Of a stretch of 64,000 nt of DNA, positions 25,366-32,182 are shown piece after piece. Positions within the stretch are counted from its first letter, which is position 1. Every line of letters begins with the position of its first letter. Source of the stretch: Fusicatenibacter sp. (GTDB lineage: Bacteria > Bacillota > Clostridia > Lachnospirales > Lachnospiraceae); the NCBI GenBank assembly GCA_022766945.1, contig JALEOU010000069.1:62001-126000 (forward strand), written 5' to 3'. The notes under the pieces are model-generated. The model did no database searches. It was not told where the DNA came from and saw only the letters and a list, made by a program, of their open reading frames with translations. Both the position numbers and the translations under genes were made by a program.

Positions 25366-25437
25366 CTTTCTCCTTTACCTCCTTTAATCAGCATCTCTTT
25401 CATCCTTTCGGTACGTTTCCTGCTGAATATGCCCTGA

Positions 25438-25466
25438 ATTTTAACCTACTTTTCATAGTATGTCAA
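25438..25466 (-). promoter_or_regulatory. Promoter of the cystine uptake operon with overlapping CymR-like site
   Basis: TTGACA (25461-25466) and TAAAAT (25438-25443) are 17 bases apart on the minus strand. The plus strand here reads GTCAATAGGATAC, which resembles the core of the Bacillus CymR consensus (CNATNGGA) and covers the -35 box. Confidence 0.75.
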
Positions 25467-25515
25467 TAGGATACAAAAACATGGTTATTCGTTTTTCCTT
25501 GAACCAGTTTAAAAA

Positions 25516-26043
25516 TTATTTAAGCCACCCCGCCAGCACCATGCTGACCGCGATTCCCGATATCGTGGACAGCAATGCCCCCGCAAGGGTATAGCGTGTC
25601 TTTGTCACTTTCGCCGCTGCAAAATAGACAGACATAGTATAGAAAATCGTTTCCGTACAGCACATCATGACAGAGGCAGACAGGCCGATATAGGAATCCG
25701 TTCCATATTCTTTGTAAATATCCAGCAAAAGACCCGTCGCTGCACTGCTGGAAAACATCCGGATAATAGAAAGAGGTACCAGTGCCGAAGGAAATCCGAC
25801 AGGGGAGAGCAGTTTTCCCAGAATCTGCGACAGAAAATCCAGAAAACCGGAAGAGCGCAGCACCCCCACCGCTACCATAAGGCCGATCAGGCTTGGCAAT
25901 ATCGCGGCAATTGTCCGCAGTCCATCTTTTGCTCCCGTAATAAAATCATCAAACACACTGCATTTCATCAACAGTGCGAACCCCACAATGGAAAAGATCG
26001 TCAGTGGTATCATCAGATCAGACAGAACCGATAGTATGCGCAT
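25516..26043 (-). CDS. spmB: Spore maturation protein B
   Basis: The 175-residue product is a Gate/nucleoside-recognition-domain membrane protein with the SpmB pattern. It starts 'LMIPLTIFSIVGFALLM', includes 'GAKDGLRTIAAILPSLIGLM', 'LSIIRMFSSSAATGLLLDI' and 'VMMCCTETIFYTMSVYF', and ends in a helix. SpmA and SpmB together are needed for spore core dehydration in Bacillus. In most Firmicutes spmA directly precedes spmB. Here spmA lies about 14 kb away in the expected order and strand. Confidence 0.92.
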   Translation of the reverse strand: MRILSVLSDLMIPLTIFSIVGFALLMKCSVFDDFITGAKDGLRTIAAILPSLIGLMVAVGVLRSSGFLDFLSQILGKLLSPVGFPSALVPLSIIRMFSSSAATGLLLDIYKEYGTDSYIGLSASVMMCCTETIFYTMSVYFAAAKVTKTRYTLAGALLSTISGIAVSMVLAGWLK

Positions 26044-26073
26044 GGAACTGCTCCTTTTCTTGAAAAGATTCAG

Positions 26074-26143
26074 AAAGCCTCCGCGGAAAAAGACTTCTCC
26101 AAAACAGGTTCTGTTTCTTTGAAGCTTCTGCCGCGGAGGCTTT
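26074..26143. repeat. Inverted repeat upstream of spmB
   Basis: AAAGCCTCCGCGG (26074-26086) and CCGCGGAGGCTTT (26131-26143) are perfectly complementary, 13 bp with a 44-base loop. There is no strong T run. It could be a weak terminator for the alpha-galactosidase transcript or a structure in the spmB leader. Confidence 0.6.
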
Positions 26144-26237
26144 TCACCCCGCTACTATATCTATTCTGATTTTTGTACTGTTAGAACGGATCTGACGTTC
26201 CCGCGAAATGGGAACTTTTCCCAAGATTCTGTCTGTA

Positions 26238-28454
26238 TCAGACGGGAGAAACCGCAAACAGACGGGCCATATACGTTTCCGGGAACCGGAGTACCAGATC
26301 ACCGCTTTCCTCCTCGTATCGGAACACTTCTCCGCCATTTTCCGGATAAATACAGGAAACTTTTAGCTGTTTTCCCGGATAAGCACTCTGCAGCGGTACC
26401 CGGAAGGTGTCTTCTCCGCCTCTTCTCCAGACGGCCAGATAAATTTTACCGGAAGGGACACGAATTCCTGCCGCCAGATGCGTATCCTCATTGTCTGCAA
26501 GTCCCAGCGGCCAGAAGGGTACGCCTTCTTTGAGATCCTGCCGGATCGTCTTATAGCAGTCGATCCCTTCTTTTACCAGATCAAAGCGCTCTTTGGAAAT
26601 TTCCGCCAGATGACCGCTCTGATGGATCCGAAGCAGCATTGCGTTGACCATATTGAAAATAACCTCTTCTTTTGTACCGTCCCGCAGAGGATACGACCAG
26701 ATGGCCGCCTGCTCCGGTGTCACACCTGCTGCTGCGTTCGCCGCAATCGTTGCGTAATAGCGATAATCTTCCTGATCGCTGGTGGACTGGATACTGTTTC
26801 TCGCAAGCATTGCATAGTCCATCCGAAGGCCGCCGCTGGAACAGTTCTCAATCACCAGGTCCGGATATTTCCGGTAAATGCCATCCAGCCATGCCAGATA
26901 AGCTCTCTCATGCTGCAGCAATCCGTCCCCGACGCTGTCCGCATCTACTTCCGTGCCGATCCCTGGTTCAATGTTATAATCCATCTTGATATAACCCACA
27001 CCGTACTCCCGTACGACCCGGTCAATCACTTCCGTCACATGTTCAATCACCAGCGGGTGCCGGAAATCCAACTGATACCGGCTCCTGTCATACACCCGTC
27101 TGCCATGGCGGAGGAAAAAGCATTCATCCGGCAGGATTTCTGCTTTTTTACAGTAGATTCCCATCACTTCCAGCTCCAGCCACACACCTGGCACCATCCC
27201 TTTGGAGCGGATATAGTCTGTCACTTCCGAAACACCGTTGGGGAAGCGCTTTCTGCTCTCCTTCCATTCTCCGACGCTGTCCCACCAGTTTCCGTCAGCA
27301 TACCATCCGGCATCAATGACAAAATACTCACAGCCGGCTTTTGCGGCCGCATCAATCAACGGCAATTCCTTTTCTGTTGTGGGATCTCCGAACAGGCAGT
27401 TCATATAATCATTGAAAATAACCGGAAGTTTTTCATTATCCTGATTTGGACGGCGGATTCGTCTCCGGTAGTTGGTAAGAATCCCGATTGCCTCCTCAAA
27501 ATCGTCATGGCATACACCCACTGCAGCTGGAACGGTTGTAAAGCTCTCACCAGGCTTTAAATTTTTAAACCAGTGAGACTGTGTCTCCGTAGGACCGCTG
27601 ACCGCAAGATAAAAATGTCCGTTCTGATCTCCGATCTCATAATGCCAGGAACCACTGTGCTCGATCTGGAAGAAAAGACCGGTATCTGCCGCAGAATTTC
27701 CGATATAGCCAAGCGGCAGGTATTCCTTGGCGGACCAGTTTCCGGTATTGGTCACTTCGATGGTCTTGGAGGTTCTCTGATAACACTTTGTCTGACTCTG
27801 TCCCATGCCAAGATCCGCAAACCGGTATTTTTTCAGTGTCAGTTCCTTCTGCCATCCGTTATGAGGAATCACCACCGTCATCTTCTCGTCCGAGCTGACA
27901 TAAGACGGATCATTTTGACGGTGCTCTTTTTCGATTCCGGTGTAGCTGAAGGTCGAGATATACTCCAGAGTTTGTTCTTCCTGTCCATCATTGAAAACGG
28001 TGTGATACATCCGGACGATGGGCAGCCCGTCATAGAACTGCAGAACGCTCTCCACTCTCGCTCCGGTAACCTCATCCTTCTGGGTGATCACCAAACGGTC
28101 TCCCTCGGCGGTGCGTTCCTCGCGAATATCCGAATACTTCAGCAGATAACCGGGGGCTGTCGCAATGTATTTGTTTCCGTGTTTTTCATACGGGCGGTTA
28201 TACCCGGAAAAATTCACCTGTACCAGCTGAAATGCTTCCCGAATAAAATTTTCTCTCCAGTGTTTCTCCTCTTCTTTCCACTCCCCGCAGGGCTTTCTGC
28301 ACAAATTTTCCCGGTCAAATTCCGCATTCGAAAAGTGGAAAAGCTTCAGTTCTCCATCCGCAGTTACCCCAAAAACAAGATGAATTCCGTTCACGCAATA
28401 AGAATAGAGTGTTGCAGGAATCGGAGTTGTGATTTGTTCTACGTGTTTCTCCAT
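26238..28454 (-). CDS. Alpha-galactosidase, glycoside hydrolase family 36
   Basis: The product (about 738 residues, normal for the family) has the N-terminal beta-supersandwich region and the catalytic barrel. The nucleophile motif is 'VGYIKMDYNIEPG'. The acid/base region is 'CSSGGLRMDYAMLARNSIQS' followed by TSDQEDYRYY. It hydrolyses terminal alpha-1,6-galactosides such as melibiose, raffinose and stachyose. No signal peptide is present, so it acts on imported sugars. The start at 28454 follows GGGAGG; the track start runs upstream into the leader. It is monocistronic with its own promoter and no linked transporter. Confidence 0.94.
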   Translation of the reverse strand: MEKHVEQITTPIPATLYSYCVNGIHLVFGVTADGELKLFHFSNAEFDRENLCRKPCGEWKEEEKHWRENFIREAFQLVQVNFSGYNRPYEKHGNKYIATAPGYLLKYSDIREERTAEGDRLVITQKDEVTGARVESVLQFYDGLPIVRMYHTVFNDGQEEQTLEYISTFSYTGIEKEHRQNDPSYVSSDEKMTVVIPHNGWQKELTLKKYRFADLGMGQSQTKCYQRTSKTIEVTNTGNWSAKEYLPLGYIGNSAADTGLFFQIEHSGSWHYEIGDQNGHFYLAVSGPTETQSHWFKNLKPGESFTTVPAAVGVCHDDFEEAIGILTNYRRRIRRPNQDNEKLPVIFNDYMNCLFGDPTTEKELPLIDAAAKAGCEYFVIDAGWYADGNWWDSVGEWKESRKRFPNGVSEVTDYIRSKGMVPGVWLELEVMGIYCKKAEILPDECFFLRHGRRVYDRSRYQLDFRHPLVIEHVTEVIDRVVREYGVGYIKMDYNIEPGIGTEVDADSVGDGLLQHERAYLAWLDGIYRKYPDLVIENCSSGGLRMDYAMLARNSIQSTSDQEDYRYYATIAANAAAGVTPEQAAIWSYPLRDGTKEEVIFNMVNAMLLRIHQSGHLAEISKERFDLVKEGIDCYKTIRQDLKEGVPFWPLGLADNEDTHLAAGIRVPSGKIYLAVWRRGGEDTFRVPLQSAYPGKQLKVSCIYPENGGEVFRYEEESGDLVLRFPETYMARLFAVSPV

Positions 28455-28516
28455 AAAAACCTCCCAAGTTGTGTCGTAAAACAGCATGACCCAAATCCGA
28501 TCATACTTTTATCTCA

Positions 28517-28545
28517 ACTATAATACACAAACAAAAGTCCGTCAA
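28517..28545 (-). promoter_or_regulatory. Promoter of the alpha-galactosidase gene
   Basis: TTGACG (28540-28545) and TATAGT (28517-28522) are 17 bases apart. The -35 box overlaps the stop codon of cbiO. Confidence 0.8.
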
Positions 28546-29330
28546 TTCTTTCCCGGGCAAGTCCCGGCTGTTTTGCCATTGCCCGGACAGTAGGCTCTGA
28601 CCTTTTGCATACAGAACGGCAATTCCAGTCCGTTTTCCTCCAGAAGCTCTCTGTCGGAAAGGATCTCCATCGCATCCCCGTCGCGGATGATCTCTCCGTT
28701 TGACAACAGGATAACTCTGCTGCAGGTTTCCAGAATCATGTCCAGATCATGAGACGCTATGATCTTCAGATGTTCAAATTCATTCAAAATATGAATCAGA
28801 TTTCTTCGATTGCCCGGATCCAAAGCAATCGATGGCTCGTCCATCAGAATGATATCCGGGGTCATGGCGAGAATCGTGGCAATGGATGCCATTTTCTTCT
28901 CTCCGCCGGACATCTTGTAAATATGTTTGTCCTTCAGATGTTCGATATGAATCATTTCCAGCGCCCGGTGAACCCGTTTCTCCACTTCCGCCTCCGAAAG
29001 GCCATAATTTCTCGGTGCAAAGGCGACATCGTCATAGACAGTGGACATAAAAAGCTGGCTGTCGGAATCCTGAAAGACATATCCGATCTTCTCCCGGATC
29101 TTCGGCAGCATCTCTTTTACTACCGGCATCTCCTCCACACGGATGCTGCCCTCGTAATCCAGATTCAGTCCCACCAGAAGTTTAAGCAGCGTAGACTTTC
29201 CCACACCGTTCGCACCGATCAGTCCGATACTGTCATTTTCATGAGCGGTAAAGGAAATATCTTTGAGAATCGGGATTGATTTCTCATAGCTATAGCTGAC
29301 ATGCTCCAAATTGATATGTATATGACTCAT
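28542..29330 (-). CDS. cbiO: Cobalt ECF transporter ATPase
   Basis: The product (about 262 residues) has Walker A GANGVGKST, the Q-loop 'FQDSDSQLFMSTVYDDVAF' typical of ECF ATPases, the signature 'MSGGEKKMASIATILAM' and Walker B 'IILMDEPSIALDP'. The start at 29330 (MSHIHINLEHVSYSY) fits the family. The track start lies inside cbiQ. It powers the CbiMQO energy-coupling-factor importer. The C-terminal extra after the core is short, with Cys in MQKVRAYCPGNG. Confidence 0.9.
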   Translation of the reverse strand: MSHIHINLEHVSYSYEKSIPILKDISFTAHENDSIGLIGANGVGKSTLLKLLVGLNLDYEGSIRVEEMPVVKEMLPKIREKIGYVFQDSDSQLFMSTVYDDVAFAPRNYGLSEAEVEKRVHRALEMIHIEHLKDKHIYKMSGGEKKMASIATILAMTPDIILMDEPSIALDPGNRRNLIHILNEFEHLKIIASHDLDMILETCSRVILLSNGEIIRDGDAMEILSDRELLEENGLELPFCMQKVRAYCPGNGKTAGTCPGKN

Positions 29331-29353
29331 TTTTCTTTCGCACCTTTCCCTGA

Positions 29354-30130
29354 TTATCCCAGTCTTACAAATTTCAACACCCCGAAAATGGCCAGCCACA
29401 AAATCAGATATGCATAGTCCTTTCCTTTGCAGGGTTCTTTTGCCGCGTAGTAAAATTCTCCGCGGTAACCCCGCAGAGTCATGCTTTCATATACCTCATT
29501 TGCCCGATCCATGCTTCGAAGCAGAAGCTGGCCTGCAAGACTTCCCCAGACTTTAAAGTGAATCCCCTTCTGGTTTGGCGCCCGCAGGGAATAAGCCTGC
29601 ATGATCCGGTTTGCTTCCTCCAGAAGGACACTGACATACCGATACGTCAGCAAAATCTGTGTTACCAGAATCGCCGGTACATGGATCAGCCGCAGGGCAT
29701 AACAGATCTTTTCAATGGACGTGGTGGCTATCAGAAGATACGCCGCCAGCACACTGTAGATTCCTTTGATCATCAGGGTCAGCATGGAAATCATACCGCC
29801 TGTGATCATCACAGATCCAATCTGCAGGCATGGCTCACGATCAAAAAAAGGATTAAACAGTCCCATAAAACAAACCAGCGGCAGTACAATCCGAAGCCGC
29901 CGCAGGCTGTCCCGAAAAGAAATATCACCAAGGATAAAAACAACGATCAGATAGATTCCCATACGCAGAAGCCCTGTCAGATCGTATTTGGAAAAGGATA
30001 CGGTAATCGCAATAAAAGAAAGTGTTAAAACAAGTTTAACCAGTGGGTGAATATGATTCACCCACTGGTCCCGTTCTGCAATCGTATCCATATGATGTAT
30101 CTCATACAATGCGTTGCTCAATTTACTCAT
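29354..30130 (-). CDS. cbiQ: Cobalt ECF transporter T component
   Basis: The 258-residue product is an EcfT-type membrane protein with an N-terminal 'MDTIAERDQWVNHIHPLVKL', four to five helices and the two coupling-helix motifs (ANRIMQAYSLRA and ANEVYESMTLRGYRG; the usual Ala-Arg-Gly pattern). It joins the ATPase CbiO to the cobalt-binding CbiM. It begins 3 bases after the cbiM stop, so the genes are translationally linked. Confidence 0.9.
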   Translation of the reverse strand: MSKLSNALYEIHHMDTIAERDQWVNHIHPLVKLVLTLSFIAITVSFSKYDLTGLLRMGIYLIVVFILGDISFRDSLRRLRIVLPLVCFMGLFNPFFDREPCLQIGSVMITGGMISMLTLMIKGIYSVLAAYLLIATTSIEKICYALRLIHVPAILVTQILLTYRYVSVLLEEANRIMQAYSLRAPNQKGIHFKVWGSLAGQLLLRSMDRANEVYESMTLRGYRGEFYYAAKEPCKGKDYAYLILWLAIFGVLKFVRLG

Positions 30131-30133
30131 TTT

Positions 30134-31126
30134 TTATTTTTTACTCTTTCTGAAGAATTTAAACGCGTAGCAGGCTCCCATACAGACAACCAGCACAATC
30201 GCAGATCCAACTACACCGGAAAAAGAAGTTCCGACTGCAGATTCTGAATTCTTGAATGCGTAATCCGGAAGCAGCGCTGTCTTTTCCTGGATATTTTCAG
30301 CCGCCGCATAAGCGCTGTTTTCTCCCGCTTCAATCTCTGTTGAACCGGTGATCTTCTCAATCGACCACTCCAGTCCGTCCGGGTGAGAAGAAGCAAACAA
30401 TGAAAGTCCTCCGCTGATCAAAAGTGCCGCTACTGCCAGAATCACAATTGCGTTCTTGTACGTCACCTTACTGTCAGACTTTTCAACTCCTCCCTGCAGC
30501 ATCTCGGGTCTTGTCTGATAGACAAAGATCAGAACTGCTGCGGTAATCAGGCCTTCCACAAAACCGATCGCCAGATGAATCGGCTGCATTGTGCTCACAA
30601 ACACACCAAACGGAAGATCTGTGATACCGGAAAGAAGTGTTTCAATCGTCACACTGAAGGCACCCAGCTGCAGTGTAACCATACATCCCAGAATTGATGC
30701 TCCGATAATCTTTCCTCTGGACATCCCTTTCTTCATAATTGGATTCCAGATCAGGAAGTATCCAAGGAAACATCCATAGAAAGCCATATTCCAGATGTTG
30801 CATCCCAGCGCCAGCAATCCTCCATCCGCAAAAAGCAGACACTGAATCAGCAGCACACCGATCATCGTCAGAAATGCAGCATAAGGTCCAAGCAGCGCAG
30901 TCAGAAGCATACCTCCGCAGAGATGTCCGCTGGATCCGGTTCCCGGAATAGTAAAGTTGATCATCTGCGTAGCAAACACAAATGCACCCATCACTCCCAT
31001 CACCGGAATTTTCTTCGGATCACTTTCCAGACGTACCTTTTTGACTGAATATCCTGCAGTTACTCCTGAACAGACATACATCGTTGCCGCCACTGCAGGT
31101 GCGATTAATGCATCCGCCATATGCAT
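30134..31126 (-). CDS. cbiM: Cobalt ECF transporter CbiM fused to a PDGLE (CbiN-like) domain
   Basis: The product (about 330 residues) begins MHMADALIAPAV. The His at position 2 is the metal ligand of CbiM/NikM proteins, so the start at 31126 (GGGAGG upstream) rather than 31168 is functionally important. Conserved CbiM blocks include 'NFTIPGTGSSGHLCGGMLL' and 'IEAF'-like helices. The C-terminal part contains 'SSHPDGLEWSIEKITGS', the PDGLE motif, followed by a last membrane helix. It therefore carries the CbiN-like small subunit as a fusion, as in NikMN-type systems. Metal could be cobalt or nickel; cobalt is the better guess from the cbiQ/cbiO partners. Confidence 0.9.
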   Translation of the reverse strand: MHMADALIAPAVAATMYVCSGVTAGYSVKKVRLESDPKKIPVMGVMGAFVFATQMINFTIPGTGSSGHLCGGMLLTALLGPYAAFLTMIGVLLIQCLLFADGGLLALGCNIWNMAFYGCFLGYFLIWNPIMKKGMSRGKIIGASILGCMVTLQLGAFSVTIETLLSGITDLPFGVFVSTMQPIHLAIGFVEGLITAAVLIFVYQTRPEMLQGGVEKSDSKVTYKNAIVILAVAALLISGGLSLFASSHPDGLEWSIEKITGSTEIEAGENSAYAAAENIQEKTALLPDYAFKNSESAVGTSFSGVVGSAIVLVVCMGACYAFKFFRKSKK

Positions 31127-31158
31127 AACGAATCGCCTCCCCCTCAATTTTTTCTGTA

Positions 31159-31187
31159 AGTATACCATCCGGCATTTCCTCTCACAA
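31159..31187 (-). promoter_or_regulatory. cbiMQO promoter
   Basis: TTGTGA (31182-31187) and TATACT (31159-31164) are 17 bases apart. The -35 box lies at the edge of the large inverted repeat ending in CCCCCCGGGGGG. Confidence 0.75.
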
Positions 31188-31278
31188 GCCCCCCGGGGGG
31201 ATAATTAATTACCTATTTTTTCATTTTTTTATTTATTTTTTTTGGCTATTTTTTTATCCCCCCAGGAGGCTTGCGGGT
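31183..31278. repeat. Large imperfect inverted repeat with C6G6 arm upstream of cbiMQO
   Basis: On the minus strand CAAGCCTCCTGGGGGGATAA (near 31273-31254) pairs with TTATCCCCCCGGGGGGCTTG (near 31205-31186), 18 of 20 positions. The arms enclose about 50 bases of A-rich sequence. One arm contains the perfect palindrome CCCCCCGGGGGG. It ends in the -35 box of the cbiM promoter. Confidence 0.7.
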
Positions 31279-31382
31279 CTGATATGCAAAGCTTAAAATA
31301 AAGACAACGAAGCCGTAAGGCGCGTTGTTCTATGTTCTTTGTGTTTCCGCTTTCGCAAAGTGCATAAAACCATGCCTCCGGG
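31262..31382. ncRNA. Candidate structured RNA element or miniature element, function unknown
   Basis: Nested complementary segments suggest a multibranch fold. An outer stem is GGAGGC (31265-31270)/GCCTCC (31374-31379), extended by CC/GG. A second stem is TATGCA (31283-31288)/TGCATA (31361-31366). Two hairpins are enclosed: ACAACG/CGTTGT (31304-31328) and CTTTG/CAAAG (31337-31360); the latter contains a GCGAAAGC tetraloop on the minus strand. The direct repeat CGGGTCTGA occurs at 31274 and 31379. The orientation is not clear. I could not match it to a cobalamin or NiCo riboswitch. The 86-codon ORF across it (31229-31489) is not convincing as a gene. Confidence 0.4.
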
Positions 31383-31441
31383 TCTGAAATTCCTCCGCAG
31401 CAAAGCCGGATCCGGTGTGACTTATCAAAAAAAACAAGAAG

Positions 31442-31487
31442 AGATGCCATCAGCAGATTATTCCTTGTCTGCTGATGGCATTTTTTC
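31442..31487. terminator. Terminator downstream of the DJ-1-like gene
   Basis: The 13-bp stem TGCCATCAGCAGA/TCTGCTGATGGCA (31445-31457 with 31468-31480) has T6 on the plus side. On the minus side T8 follows after about 10 bases. Confidence 0.75.
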
Positions 31488-31489
31488 AA

Positions 31490-32071
31490 TCAATAAAATC
31501 CATTCTCATCCAGTTCCCATGCATACTCCAGTTCCGCAGCAATTCGTTCTGCCACACCGGTATCGATAATATCAGCCACCAGACCTAATGTCATATCCAG
31601 TGACATAAGAGCATTTTTACAGGAATAAAATTTCCCGTCAGCCGCCCAGCCGACATCATCAATCCAGTTCACCGCAGCAGTAAACATCTGTTTCCAGTTG
31701 CTGTCGCCGGAATAACAGGCAACATTTCTGTGATAGAGCAATCCTGTCTGAGCCAGCATACCCGATGCGTTTCCCACCATAAGGCAGGCATCCGCGCGGG
31801 AAATACATCTCTTCAGAGCTGCAATATATTTTTCATCATGGTGAATCAGACGCCTCGCTCCTCTGCCGCCCGGCAAAACAAATATTCCATCCGTCTCTTC
31901 CGGAACAAGGGGTTCCGTCCACACTTTCAGCCCCTGTGTACTGTTCATAATATCTCCGGAAACAGACAGGTAATTCAGATGAAACTCTCCCGGAAGCTTT
32001 CCAAACACAGATGCTGGTCCTGTCAGACTCGTCAGATCAAAATCATCATACAAAAGAAAATTAACATTCAC
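31490..32071 (-). CDS. DJ-1/PfpI family protein lacking the nucleophilic Cys
   Basis: The product (about 193 residues) has the DJ-1/PfpI fold pattern: 'NVNFLLYDDFDLTSLTGP' at the N-terminus, 'GIFVLPGGRGARR' and the nucleophile-elbow region 'CLMVGNASGMLAQTGLL'. In active members the elbow reads VCTGA. Here the Cys position is Gly, so the usual catalytic residue is missing. I chose the GTG start at 32071, which has GGAGG 9 bases upstream and fits the family N-terminus; the track ATG is 7 codons earlier. Family roles include chaperone, amidase and regulator domains; none can be assigned here. Confidence 0.8.
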   Translation of the reverse strand: MNVNFLLYDDFDLTSLTGPASVFGKLPGEFHLNYLSVSGDIMNSTQGLKVWTEPLVPEETDGIFVLPGGRGARRLIHHDEKYIAALKRCISRADACLMVGNASGMLAQTGLLYHRNVACYSGDSNWKQMFTAAVNWIDDVGWAADGKFYSCKNALMSLDMTLGLVADIIDTGVAERIAAELEYAWELDENGFY

Positions 32072-32182
32072 TGCCGCTTTCCTCCGCCTCATAAAATTCC
32101 GGCTGTCCGGCCCTCCCGGACGGCCCTTCAGTCAAACCTACAGACAGTATACTGAATATCTTCTTTCTGTGCAAGCACTGTT

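Noticed and set aside
31229-31489. Minus-strand ORF of 86 codons between cbiM and the DJ-1 gene
   Set aside because: It spans nested inverted repeats, a terminator and an A-rich stretch, and has no ribosome binding site. It is better read as a structured or repeat element.
31127-31489. Cobalamin riboswitch upstream of cbiM
   Set aside because: I found no B12-box-like core or GCCACTG-type segment by eye. A covariance-model search would settle it.
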